From assembly GCF_900101675.1 (NCBI RefSeq), contig NZ_FNKG01000001.1, positions 851,378 to 915,377 on the forward strand: DNA of 64,000 nt, given 5' to 3'. Position numbers and translations under genes: made by a program. Below the pieces are notes generated by a model, which did no database searches, had not been told where the DNA came from, and was given only the letters and a program-made list of their open reading frames with translations. Positions 1-7,438 of this stretch are shown here, piece by piece. Numbering within the stretch: position 1 is the first letter of the stretch; every line of letters starts with the position of its first letter. Source of the stretch: Curtobacterium sp. UNCCL20 (GTDB lineage Bacteria; Actinomycetota; Actinomycetes; Actinomycetales; Microbacteriaceae).

Positions 1-63
1 ACACTGCTCGCCGACGTCGCGCAGTCCGTGATCGATCCCCGAGTGAAAGCAGGCCGCGCATGA
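1..63 (+). CDS. ABC transporter permease, DppB type (C-terminal end only)
   Basis: Only the last 20 codons are in the window, ending at TGA 61-63. The tail reads TLLADVAQSVIDPRVKAGRA. The pattern L-x-D-x(7)-D-P-R is the usual C-terminus of DppB/OppB permeases of peptide, opine or nickel ABC importers. It lies directly before a DppC-type permease and a double ATPase in the same direction, so it is most likely the first membrane subunit of that importer. The substrate cannot be read from this fragment. Confidence 0.75.
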   Translation, partial: TLLADVAQSVIDPRVKAGRA

Positions 64-125
64 CGACCGTCACGTCCGTCATCGACACTGCGTCCACTCG
101 CGACGTGAAGGGAGTCCGCGCATGA
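60..125 (+). CDS. 21-codon ORF bridging the two permease genes (uncertain)
   Basis: An ATG at 60 overlaps the TGA of the upstream permease (ATGA) and opens a 21-codon frame, MTTVTSVIDTASTRDVKGVRA. Its TGA at 123-125 overlaps the ATG of the next permease (ATGA again). It therefore fills the gap between two translationally linked genes exactly. No ribosome binding site is obvious for it, and the peptide resembles nothing I know. It could be a coupling ORF that carries ribosomes across the gap, or chance. Confidence 0.25.
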   Translation: MTTVTSVIDTASTRDVKGVRA

Positions 126-1015
126 GCGCCGTGCAACTGGCTCCGGAAGCGCCCGGCGCACCCGTCGTCGTCGCGTCGACCGGGTGGAGACTCGCCGTCC
201 GCCGCTTCCGGCACAACACCCTCGCGGTGATCGGCCTCGTCGTCATCGTCGTCATCGTGCTGTTCTGCTTCGTCGGCCCGTTCCTCTACCCGACCGACCA
301 GACCCACACGCAGCTGTCCCAGGCGAACCTCGGGCCGAGCGCCGCGCACTGGCTCGGCACCGACGCCGTCGGCCACGACGTGCTCGGTCGCCTGATGTTC
401 GGCGGCAAGGTCTCGCTGATGGTCGGCATCGCGGCGGGCATCCTCGCCACGGTCGTCGGCACGCTGTGGGGCTCGGTCGCCGGGTACGTCGGCGGCTGGG
501 TCGACGCGGTGATGATGCGCGTGGTCGACGCGGGCATCGCGATCCCGGCCCTCTTCATCCTGCTCGTCATCTCGGCGATCACGACGCCCGGGGTGTGGGG
601 CCTCATCGTGATCCTCGGCTTCGTGTCGTGGCTCGTGCCCTCCCGCCTCATCCGCGCCGAGACGCTGACGCTGAAGAACCGCGACTACGTGCTCACCCTC
701 CGCGCGATCGGCGGCTCGCACGCCCGTGCCATCGGCAAGCACCTGCTGCCGAACTCGGTGTCCACGATCGTCGTCGCCGCCACGTTCCAGGTCGCCGACG
801 CGATCCTCCTCGTCGCCTACGTCTCCTACCTCGGCCTCGGCGTACAGGCACCGGCGACGGACTGGGGTGGCATGCTCTCGGCGGGACTCACCGCCGCCTA
901 CTCGGGACGCTGGTGGCTGATCGTGCCGCCGGGTCTCGCCGTGATCCTCGTCGTCTGCGCGTTCAACGCCGTGGGTGACGGGCTCCGGGACGCATTCGAC
1001 GTGAGGGGCCGCTGA
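122..1015 (+). CDS. ABC transporter permease, DppC/OppC type
   Basis: This 297-residue protein is the second membrane subunit of a dipeptide/opine/nickel-type ABC importer. A cytoplasmic N-terminus is followed by a first membrane segment near residues 33-56 and the DppC hallmark HWLGTDAVGHDVLGRLMFGG near 76-95. The EAA coupling loop lies near 185-212 (YVLTLRAIGG then HLLPN), where the ATPases dock. The ATG at 122 has a good ribosome binding site (GAAGGGAG). The gene overlaps the following ATPase gene by one base (TGATG), so the operon is tight. The substrate is unknown; the downstream ROK kinase hints at a sugar-containing ligand, which is inference. Confidence 0.9.
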   Translation: MSAVQLAPEAPGAPVVVASTGWRLAVRRFRHNTLAVIGLVVIVVIVLFCFVGPFLYPTDQTHTQLSQANLGPSAAHWLGTDAVGHDVLGRLMFGGKVSLMVGIAAGILATVVGTLWGSVAGYVGGWVDAVMMRVVDAGIAIPALFILLVISAITTPGVWGLIVILGFVSWLVPSRLIRAETLTLKNRDYVLTLRAIGGSHARAIGKHLLPNSVSTIVVAATFQVADAILLVAYVSYLGLGVQAPATDWGGMLSAGLTAAYSGRWWLIVPPGLAVILVVCAFNAVGDGLRDAFDVRGR

Positions 1016-2742
1016 TGTCCATCCTGACCACCACCGACCTCGGGGTCACCTTCCGCACCGAGTCCGGGACCGTCGACGCGGTCCGCGGGGTGTCCCTGCA
1101 CGTCGAACCCGGGGAGACCCTGGCGCTCGTCGGCGAGTCGGGCTCCGGCAAGTCCACGGTCGCGCTCGCCGCGATGGGGCTCCTCTCCGGCAACGCCACC
1201 GCCACCGGCAGCGCGATCGTCGACGGCCACGAGGTCGTCGGCGCCGGCGAGGACTCGCTGCGCGGCCTCCGCGGCAAGACCGTCTCGATGGTCTTCCAGG
1301 AGCCCGCCACCGCCCTCGACCCGCTCACCCGTGTCGGTGCGCAGATCGCCGAGGTGATCCGGAACCACCGGGGCGTCTCCGCGTCGGCAGCGTCAGCGCT
1401 CGCCGTGGAGCTGCTCGACAAGGTCGGCATCCCGTCGCCCGAGTCCCGCGCGAAGGCCTTCCCGTTCCAGCTCTCGGGCGGGCAGCGCCAGCGCGTCGTC
1501 ATCGCCATGGCCATCGCCAACTCCCCGGCACTCCTCATCGCGGACGAGCCGACGACCGCCCTCGACGTCACCGTGCAGGCCGAGATCCTCGAGCTCCTGC
1601 GGAAGCTCGCCGCCGACACCGGCACGGGCGTCCTGCTCGTCACGCACAACATGGGCGTCGTCGCGGACTTCGCCGACCGGGTCGCGGTGATGCTGCAGGG
1701 TGAGATCGTCGAGACCGGGGGCGTCGAGGACGTGCTGCTCCGGCCCGAGCACGACTACACGAAGCGGCTGCTCGCGGCGGTGCCGCGGTTGGCCGTCGCG
1801 GGCACGACGGCTGCACCCGTGGTCGCGGGCACCCCGGCTGCACCCGTGGTCGCGGGCACCGCGGCTGGTCCCGTCGGCACGACTCCGGACGACGCAGCCG
1901 GGAGGCGCGACGCGGCCCCGGTGGTCGACCTGCGGGACGTCTCGGTGACGTTCGGGCGCGGGGCGCGCGCGGTGCACGCCCTGCGGGGCATCGACATCGC
2001 CGTCCACGCCGGCGAGACGGTCGGCCTGGTCGGCGAGTCCGGTTCCGGCAAGTCGACGGCGGCACGGGTCGCACTCGGCCTCGTCAAGCCGACCTCGGGC
2101 AGCGTGCACCTGTTCGGGTCCGACCTCCGCACCGCGAAGGGCCGTGACCGCCGAGCGCTCCGATCCGGGATCGGCGTCGTGCTGCAGGACCCGGTCGCCT
2201 CGCTCGACGCCCGGATGTCGGTCGCCGAGTGCATCGCGGAACCGCTCGCCGTGCACCGTCGGGGGATGTCCTCGGCCGACCGCCGACGTCGCATCGACGA
2301 GGTGCTCGACGCGGTCCGGCTGCCCCGGACGCTGGCGTCCCGAGCACCCCGGGAGCTCTCGGGCGGCCAGCGCCAGCGGGTCTCGCTCGCCCGGGCGCTC
2401 GTGCTCTCCCCACGGCTGCTCGTCGCCGACGAACCGACCAGCGCGCTCGACGTCAGCGTGCAGGAGACCGTCCTCGAGGTGCTCGGTGAACTGCAGGGCG
2501 AGCTCGGGTTCGCCTGCCTGTTCGTCTCGCACGACCTCGCCGTCGTGCAGCAGTTCGCCGAGCGGGTCGTCGTGATGCGCCAGGGCGTCGTCGAGGAGCA
2601 GGGGACCACCGGCACCACGCTCCTGCACCCCACCACCGACTACACCCGGCGGTTGCTCGCCGCGGTGCCGGTCCCCGACCCGATCGTGCAACGGCAGCGC
2701 CGGGCCGAGCGGCTCGCGACCCTCGCGGCGGTGACCGCGTGA
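1015..2742 (+). CDS. Fused double ATPase of a peptide/opine ABC importer (DppD-DppF type)
   Basis: This 575-residue cytoplasmic protein carries two complete nucleotide-binding domains that energise the importer. Domain 1 has Walker A GESGSGKST at 40-48, an LSGGQRQR signature near 155 and Walker B ending ADEP. Domain 2 repeats them (Walker A at 340-348, signature from about 448, ADEPTSALD). Each half ends with the oligopeptide-ATPase extension (DYTKRLLAAVP and DYTRRLLAAVP). The domains are joined by an Ala/Pro/Val linker built of three 9-residue repeats. Fusion of DppD and DppF in one chain is common in actinobacteria. The gene overlaps both neighbours, and the ROK gene starts inside its stop (GTGA). 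Confidence 0.93.
   Translation: MSILTTTDLGVTFRTESGTVDAVRGVSLHVEPGETLALVGESGSGKSTVALAAMGLLSGNATATGSAIVDGHEVVGAGEDSLRGLRGKTVSMVFQEPATALDPLTRVGAQIAEVIRNHRGVSASAASALAVELLDKVGIPSPESRAKAFPFQLSGGQRQRVVIAMAIANSPALLIADEPTTALDVTVQAEILELLRKLAADTGTGVLLVTHNMGVVADFADRVAVMLQGEIVETGGVEDVLLRPEHDYTKRLLAAVPRLAVAGTTAAPVVAGTPAAPVVAGTAAGPVGTTPDDAAGRRDAAPVVDLRDVSVTFGRGARAVHALRGIDIAVHAGETVGLVGESGSGKSTAARVALGLVKPTSGSVHLFGSDLRTAKGRDRRALRSGIGVVLQDPVASLDARMSVAECIAEPLAVHRRGMSSADRRRRIDEVLDAVRLPRTLASRAPRELSGGQRQRVSLARALVLSPRLLVADEPTSALDVSVQETVLEVLGELQGELGFACLFVSHDLAVVQQFAERVVVMRQGVVEEQGTTGTTLLHPTTDYTRRLLAAVPVPDPIVQRQRRAERLATLAAVTA
1801..1881 (+). repeat. Three 27-bp in-frame repeats in the ATPase linker
   Basis: Three consecutive 27-bp units (1801-1827, 1828-1854, 1855-1881) encode GTTAAPVVA, GTPAAPVVA and GTAAGPVGT. 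Units 1 and 2 are nearly identical at DNA level; unit 3 has diverged. They form the flexible linker between the two nucleotide-binding domains and could change in copy number without breaking the frame. Confidence 0.85.
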
Positions 2743-3686
2743 TCGCCGACGGGGGCCGTGCCGTCGTCGCGGGTGTCGACGTCGGCGGGACGAACACGAA
2801 GGTCATCCTCGCGACACCGACGCTCGACGTCGTCGACCGGATCGACCTGCCGACGCCCGCCCACGCCGGCGGCGCCGCGATCGTGGCGGCAGCCGTCGAG
2901 GCGGTGACGGACCTGCTCGACCGGCACCGCGCCTCCTTGACGGGGGTCGGGGTGGGCGCGGCCGGCGTCGTCGACCGGGCCACGGGGACGGTCCTCGTCA
3001 CGGGCAACTCGTTCACCGGCTGGGCCGGTCACGGCGTCACCGACTCGTTCACCGCGGCACTCGGCGTGCCCGCGACGCTCGACAACGACGTGAACGCGTT
3101 CCTGCTCGGCGAGGTCGCGACCGGCGCCGTCGCGGGGGAGTCCGACGTGCTCGGCATGACCCTCGGGACCGGCGTCGGCGGAGCGTTCGTCCTCGGCGGG
3201 GCCCTCTTCGCCGGGCCGCGGGGTGCGGCGGGGGAGATCGGGCACGTCCCGGGCTTCGGCGACGCGCTCTGCACGTGCGGGCAGATCGGCCACCTCGAGA
3301 CCATCGCGGGTGCCCGGGGCATCGCCGACCGCTACGCCGAACGGTCCGGCCGTCGGGCGTCCGTGCGCGAGATCGCCGAAGCGGCGCGGGCAGGGGACAC
3401 CGACGCGGCCGCGGTCTTCGAGTCGGCCGGGTGGGGGCTCGCTCGGGCTGCCCTGCTGACGGCGGGGATCCTCGACGTGACCACCGTCGTCATCGGCGGC
3501 GGGATCGCCCGGTCGTGGGACCTGCTCGAGCCCGCCATCACCGCCGCCATCGCGCTCGAACCCCCGGTGTCGGGTGCGCCGATCCGCCTGGCGCAGTCGA
3601 CGCTCGGGTCCGACGCCGTCGCGCTCGGGGCGGCTGCCCAGGTGCGGGACCTCGTGCTCGGCGGTGCGGTCGTCAACGATCGATGA
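2739..3686 (+). CDS. ROK family sugar kinase
   Basis: This 315-residue protein belongs to the ROK family (glucokinase, N-acetylmannosamine kinase and relatives) and should phosphorylate a hexose or amino-sugar in the cytoplasm. The phosphate-1 motif is DVGGTNTK at 14-21, followed by LDNDVNAFLLGE and GTGVGGAFV. The zinc site reads GHVPG then CTCGQIGHLE: ligands H169, C178 and C180 are present, but the usual third Cys (about 185) is His. There is no N-terminal winged helix, so it is a kinase and not a ROK repressor. The GTG start at 2739 overlaps the ATPase stop, which couples it to the importer. A ManNAc-type kinase acting on an imported sugar is possible but unproven. Confidence 0.85.
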   Translation: MIADGGRAVVAGVDVGGTNTKVILATPTLDVVDRIDLPTPAHAGGAAIVAAAVEAVTDLLDRHRASLTGVGVGAAGVVDRATGTVLVTGNSFTGWAGHGVTDSFTAALGVPATLDNDVNAFLLGEVATGAVAGESDVLGMTLGTGVGGAFVLGGALFAGPRGAAGEIGHVPGFGDALCTCGQIGHLETIAGARGIADRYAERSGRRASVREIAEAARAGDTDAAAVFESAGWGLARAALLTAGILDVTTVVIGGGIARSWDLLEPAITAAIALEPPVSGAPIRLAQSTLGSDAVALGAAAQVRDLVLGGAVVNDR

Positions 3687-3698
3687 CACCTTTTCCTT

Positions 3699-3770
3699 TG
3701 TAAGCGAGCGGTTACAGGCCGCAGTTGTAAGCGATCGGTTACAGCACTAGACTGTAACCGTTCGCTTACA
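3699..3770. promoter_or_regulatory. Three 18-bp operators at 27-bp spacing (hipBA control region)
   Basis: Three palindromes lie at 3699-3716, 3726-3743 and 3753-3770. Their sequences are TGTAAGCGAGCGGTTACA, TGTAAGCGATCGGTTACA and, inverted, TGTAACCGTTCGCTTACA. Read in one orientation they differ only at one central base. Their centres are exactly 27 bp apart. The layout TGTAA-N8-TTACA has the same 5-8-5 geometry as the TATCC-N8-GGATA operators bound by E. coli HipB. They fill the gap in front of the hipB-like gene, so cooperative autorepression by the HipBA complex is the natural reading. Confidence 0.85.
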
Positions 3771-3782
3771 AAAGGGGTGCCG

Positions 3783-4001
3783 ATGGTCGTCGACAGTGCG
3801 CTGGTGCTCGGTGATCTGGTCCACGAGCGCCGGACGGCGCGCGGCTGGTCCCAAGGGGACCTGGCGCAACGAATGGGCGTGAGTCGGCGGTGGGTCAACG
3901 AGTTCGAGAGCGGCAAGGGCTCGGCGCAACTCCGGCTCGCGTTCGACGCGCTGACCGTGCTCGGTGTGGTACTCGAAGTGCGAGATGAGCCTGATGAGTG
4001 A
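3783..4001 (+). CDS. hipB: HipB-like antitoxin, XRE-family DNA-binding protein
   Basis: A 72-residue protein with one XRE/Cro helix-turn-helix (WSQGDLAQRMGVSRRWVNEFE, about residues 23-43). The C-terminal strand LVVLEVRDEPDE-like end is usual for HipB-type antitoxins. It is expected to bind the three operators just upstream and to neutralise the HipA kinase encoded next. ATG 3783 is preferred over GTG 3777 because AAAGGGG lies at the right distance before it. The stop overlaps the hipA start region, as in most type II modules. Confidence 0.85.
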   Translation: MVVDSALVLGDLVHERRTARGWSQGDLAQRMGVSRRWVNEFESGKGSAQLRLAFDALTVLGVVLEVRDEPDE

Positions 4002-5271
4002 GCTGCGAGCCTTCCTTGACGGCGTGCTGGTCGGCGCGTTCGAGATGAGCGCCGCTGGCAACACCACCTTCACCTACGACGACGGGTACCGATCTCTTCC
4101 GACGGCCACACCGTTGTCGTTGTCCATGCGAACCAGCCGGAGTGGGTGGAGAGCGGGGGTTGCGGGGCCGTGGCTCGCCGGGCTCCTGCCGGACAGCCCC
4201 GGACGGCTGCGGGAGCTCGCCACCGAGTTCCAGGTCACCGAGAACCCGTTCCGGTTGCTCGAACGCATCGGTCGTGATGCGGCCGGCGCGGTGCAGCTGC
4301 TTCCTCCGGGGGAAGCATCGACGGACAGCGCAGTCCGACGGGGGGACGTGCAGCGGCTGACCGACCACGACCTCTCGACGATGCTGCGCGACCTCGCTCG
4401 CAACCCGGGGACATGGGGCGGGACGAAGAACGGTGGTCGTTGGTCGCTCGCAGGTGCCCAGAGCAAGGTCGCGCTGTTCCGGTTCGACGACGGGACGTGG
4501 GGTGTCCCGCACGACTCGACGCCGACGACGCACATCCTGAAGCCGGTCGTGGCGACGATGCCGGACCACGACGTGAACGAGTTCGTCTCGATGGAAGCGG
4601 CGCGACTCCTCGGTTTCTCAGTCGCGGACCACGAACTCCTTCGTACTTCGACGGGGGAGCGCGTCTTCGTCAGCAGGCGCTACGACCGGGTGCGGGCTGA
4701 CGACGGCACCTGGCACCGCCTGCACCAGGAGGACACCTGTCAGGCCTTGTCCGTGTACCCGGCGCGGAAGTACCAGGAGGAAGGGGGTCCGTCCGCGAAG
4801 CAGGTCGCCGCGCTCCTCCGGCGGTCCATCGGGGAGCCTGACGAACGAAGAGCGGCGCAGCGACAGTTCTTCGACGCGCTCGTGCTCACCGTGGCGATGC
4901 TCGGTACCGATGCGCACGCCAAGAACTACTCGCTCGTCCTCGACGGCCGGTCAGTCGGCCTCGCGCCGCTGTACGACCTCGGGTCGCACGCCGCCTACCC
5001 GTCTGCCGACGGCTCGGCGCTCCGCGGAGCCATGTCGATCGGCGGCGAGTACCGCTTCGACGCGATCGGCGAGCCACAGTTCCGCGACCTGGCGCGGTCC
5101 TTCGACATCACGTCCGACGAAGCGACCGACCGCTACCGCCGCATCACGTCCGCGGTCGCGGATGCGTTCTCCCAAGCAGCACACGGCGTGTCCGAGTCGT
5201 TCGCACGCGAGCTGGCGGACGCCGTGGCCGCCAACGCGAAACGACGCGGGTGGACGAGCGCCGTTCGGTGA
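3985..5271 (+). CDS. hipA: HipA-like serine/threonine kinase toxin
   Basis: With the ATG at 3985 the protein has 428 residues, close to E. coli HipA (440). It has the N-terminal HipA domain and a glycine-rich loop, WSLAGAQSKVALF (153-165), containing the serine that is autophosphorylated in E. coli HipA. The catalytic motif is TDAHAKNY with Asp309, and the metal-binding LYDLG has Asp331. All kinase residues appear intact. E. coli HipA phosphorylates GltX and causes growth arrest; the target here is unknown. ATG 3994 is an alternative start. The gene overlaps hipB by 17 nt. It looks less strictly GC3-biased than its neighbours, which fits a mobile accessory module. Confidence 0.9.
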   Translation: MSLMSELRAFLDGVLVGAFEMSAAGNTTFTYDDGYRSLPTATPLSLSMRTSRSGWRAGVAGPWLAGLLPDSPGRLRELATEFQVTENPFRLLERIGRDAAGAVQLLPPGEASTDSAVRRGDVQRLTDHDLSTMLRDLARNPGTWGGTKNGGRWSLAGAQSKVALFRFDDGTWGVPHDSTPTTHILKPVVATMPDHDVNEFVSMEAARLLGFSVADHELLRTSTGERVFVSRRYDRVRADDGTWHRLHQEDTCQALSVYPARKYQEEGGPSAKQVAALLRRSIGEPDERRAAQRQFFDALVLTVAMLGTDAHAKNYSLVLDGRSVGLAPLYDLGSHAAYPSADGSALRGAMSIGGEYRFDAIGEPQFRDLARSFDITSDEATDRYRRITSAVADAFSQAAHGVSESFARELADAVAANAKRRGWTSAVR

Positions 5272-5317
5272 ACGCTCTCCTCGTGCCGGACGTCCTCGGT
5301 CCGCGCACACGACCAGA

Positions 5318-5355
5318 GCCGGTCCGAACCACCTGATCTCGTGGTTCGGGCCGGC
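5318..5355. terminator. Bidirectional hairpin terminator between hipA and the DUF4383 gene
   Basis: A 15-bp stem (left arm GCCGGTCCGAACCAC at 5318-5332, right arm GTGGTTCGGGCCGGC at 5341-5355, one G-T wobble) encloses an 8-nt loop. It lies between two convergent genes, so it can end transcription from both sides. It is unrelated in sequence to the long palindrome family seen elsewhere in the window. Confidence 0.7.
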
Positions 5356-5395
5356 TCGGCTCGTACGGGCTGTGCGCCCTGGAGCGCCGCGGACG

Positions 5396-5854
5396 CTATG
5401 CCCGACGTGCTCCGACGCGCGGCAGCAGCAGCCCGAGCACGATCATCGCGACGGCGAGCACGAGGTGCAGGACGTTGTCGGCGCTGTTCAGCGGGACGAA
5501 GTTCGCCGGGTCGGCCATGCCCGCGGTGAACAGGCCGTAGACGAACAGGACCGCGTAGACGATGCCGCCGACGACCAGGTAGAGCCGTGCTCCGCGGGCG
5601 CTGCGGGCGGCGAGCAGTCCGACGACGCCGAACAGCAGGTGCACGATGTTGTGCAGGACGGACACCTGGAACAGGCCGACGAGCATCGCCATCGAACCGT
5701 GGCCGGCCACGGACATCGTGCCCATGTCCATCGTCAGGCCGGGGACGAAGCCGGCGATGCCGACGAGGAGGAACACGACGCCGAAGACGAAGGCGCCCTT
5801 CTGGGTCCAGGTCGAGCCGTACCCGATCCGGTTGGTGGCTGCGTTGCTGGTCAT
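5396..5854 (-). CDS. DUF4383 membrane protein
   Basis: A 152-residue protein with about four membrane segments (around residues 15-35, 50-75, 80-105 and 125-145). The pattern HNIVHLLFGVVGL, YLVVGGIVYAVLF and NVLHLVLAVAMIVLG matches the actinobacterial DUF4383 family. The biochemical role of the family is unknown. The ATG at 5854 has AGAGAGG upstream; in-frame codons further upstream run into low-complexity text and are not conserved-looking. It is divergent from the stress-type SDR gene at 6025. Confidence 0.8.
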   Translation of the reverse strand: MTSNAATNRIGYGSTWTQKGAFVFGVVFLLVGIAGFVPGLTMDMGTMSVAGHGSMAMLVGLFQVSVLHNIVHLLFGVVGLLAARSARGARLYLVVGGIVYAVLFVYGLFTAGMADPANFVPLNSADNVLHLVLAVAMIVLGLLLPRVGARRA

Positions 5855-5877
5855 GGTGCGACCTCTCTCTCGACGGG

Positions 5878-5897
5878 TCCGGTGCCCCTGCACCGGA
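5878..5897. promoter_or_regulatory. Inverted repeat in the DUF4383/SDR divergent region
   Basis: Perfect 8-bp arms TCCGGTGC and GCACCGGA are separated by CCCT. The site is 24 bp upstream of the DUF4383 start and in the region shared with the SDR gene at 6025. It could be an operator or a leader hairpin; nothing in the sequence decides between them. Confidence 0.35.
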
Positions 5898-6024
5898 TCG
5901 GGCGCTGATGACGCCCACAGCACATTCGGAGCAGTTCTCCTGCCGGTTTGCAGCAGACCTCGGGTGTCCGGTCCGCGCAGTCGGCCTGAGCCGGTCGGGA
6001 GCGGTCCGCGAGCACTGTGGGCCC

Positions 6025-6912
6025 ATGAGCCAGTACGAGAAGCGCGACCCGAACACCCTCTACCCGAAGCCACCGTTCCCGAAGCAGGAGCAGTCCCTGC
6101 CCGGAGCCGCGTGGAAGATGGACCCGGAACCCGACCACGGCGAGCAGAGCTACGTCGGCAGGGAACGGCTGACGGGCTACCGCGGGATCGTCACCGGCGC
6201 GGACTCCGGCATCGGCCGTGCCGCCGCCATCGCCCTCTCCCGTGAGGGCGCCGACCTCGTCCTCTCCTACCTGCCCGACGAGCAGGAGGACGCCGAGCAG
6301 GTGCGCGACCTGTTCGAGGGCGAGGGACGCCGTGTCGTGCTCGTCCCCGGGGACATCTCCGACGAGCAGTACTGCGGGGAGCTCGTGCAGCGGGCCGTGG
6401 ACGAGTTCGGCGGGCTCGACACCCTCGTCATGGTCGCCGGCCGGATGGACAGCAACGAAGACATCCTCACCCTCGACACCGCGATGTTCGACTCCACGTT
6501 CAAGACGAACATCTACTCGCTGTTCTGGCTGACGAAGGCCGCCGTGCCGCACATGGAGCCCGGTTCGACGATCGTCACGACCGGGTCCATCCAGGCCTCG
6601 ACGCCGTCGCCGGACAAGATCGACTACGCCGTCTCGAAGGGGGCGATCAAGCTCTTCACCGAAGCCGTCGCCCAGCAGCTCGCGCCGAAGGGCATCCGCG
6701 TCAACTCGGTCGCGCCGGGACCGGTGTGGACGCCGCTGCAGCCGGGTTCCGACGACGCCGAGACGGTGTCGCACTTCGGTGAGTCCTCGCCGTTCGGTCG
6801 CCCGGGGCAGCCCGCCGAGCTCGCTGCCGCGTACGTGCACCTTGTCAGCCCGGAGTCGAGCTACCAGTCCGGTTCGACCGTCACCGTCGCGGGCGGGACG
6901 CCCGCGTTCTAG
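6025..6912 (+). CDS. Short-chain dehydrogenase/reductase, general-stress type (YdaD/YhxD-like)
   Basis: A 295-residue NAD(P)-dependent oxidoreductase of the extended N-terminus SDR group typified by Bacillus general stress protein 39. The first 45 residues (YEKRDPNTLYPKPPFPKQEQ and on) are the typical polar leader. The cofactor loop TGADSGIG begins at 57, and the catalytic Tyr201-x3-Lys205 (YAVSK) is intact. It ends with a canonical SDR C-terminus. The substrate is unknown. A close paralogue lies at 56482. ATG 6025 has no strong ribosome binding site, so a leaderless transcript is possible. Confidence 0.85.
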   Translation: MSQYEKRDPNTLYPKPPFPKQEQSLPGAAWKMDPEPDHGEQSYVGRERLTGYRGIVTGADSGIGRAAAIALSREGADLVLSYLPDEQEDAEQVRDLFEGEGRRVVLVPGDISDEQYCGELVQRAVDEFGGLDTLVMVAGRMDSNEDILTLDTAMFDSTFKTNIYSLFWLTKAAVPHMEPGSTIVTTGSIQASTPSPDKIDYAVSKGAIKLFTEAVAQQLAPKGIRVNSVAPGPVWTPLQPGSDDAETVSHFGESSPFGRPGQPAELAAAYVHLVSPESSYQSGSTVTVAGGTPAF

Positions 6913-6923
6913 ACGGAACGGCT

Positions 6924-6971
6924 GACGGCCTGGAGGCGCGTGGCGGGTCCGCCACGCGCCTCCAGGCCGTC
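6924..6971. repeat. Long palindrome, copy 1 (terminator-like repeat family)
   Basis: Perfect 23-bp arms (6924-6946 and 6949-6971) surround a 2-nt loop. The core is GGAGGCGCGTGGCGG, and the outer flank is GACGGCCT. It begins 11 nt after the SDR stop codon. A very stable RNA hairpin at a gene end suggests transcription termination, although no T-tract follows. Nine related copies occur in this window. Confidence 0.85.
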
Positions 6972-7108
6972 GTGGGGTCGCGTCGGTCCTGCCGCGATCC
7001 GCAGCTCCTTGCCCGGACCCAGTGTGGGTGTCTGAGCACCTCGGACACGCGGCGGTGGCACGATCGGTTCCGGGCCGACGGCGGTCCGGACGATGACGGG
7101 AGCAGTAC

Positions 7109-7405
7109 ATGGCAGGCGTGACGCACGTGGTCCTGGTGGAGTGGGAACCGCAGACGGACCGGTCCGCAGAAGCCGATGCGCTCGTGGGTCAGCACCTCGG
7201 CCGGGTCGACGGCGTCGAGTCGGTCCGCTCCGGGACCAGCATGAGCACCGAGGGACTGGAGGGCGGGTTCGACTGGATGCTCGTCGTCCGCTTCCGCGAC
7301 CGCGAGGCGCTCGCCGGGTACCTGCCGCACCCGGAGCACCGGCCGGTCGCCGAGTTCATCGGTGCGGCGAGCGCGCGCGTCGTCGTCTTCGACGTCGAGG
7401 ACTGA
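7109..7405 (+). CDS. Dabb (stress-responsive A/B barrel) family protein
   Basis: A 98-residue protein covering one ferredoxin-like Dabb domain: VTHVVLVEW at the start, a central FDWMLVVRFRDREALAGYLPHPEHRPV and a terminal VVVFDVED strand. Proteins of this family form dimeric alpha/beta barrels; some are stress-induced and others are enzymes, so no reaction can be assigned. GGGAG lies before the ATG. It stands alone between a palindrome and a convergent regulator gene. Confidence 0.8.
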   Translation: MAGVTHVVLVEWEPQTDRSAEADALVGQHLGRVDGVESVRSGTSMSTEGLEGGFDWMLVVRFRDREALAGYLPHPEHRPVAEFIGAASARVVVFDVED

Positions 7406-7438
7406 CGCGGCGCCGACGCACTCGACGCACCGACACGG

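Noticed and set aside
1015..2742. Two separate ATPase genes (dppD and dppF)
   Set aside because: The frame runs through both nucleotide-binding domains without a stop and with no internal ribosome binding site at the linker, so this is one fused gene.
3699..3770. The three operators as a plasmid-type iteron or attachment site
   Set aside because: They are palindromic, evenly spaced and sit in the promoter gap of a hipB gene. No replication or integration gene is present.
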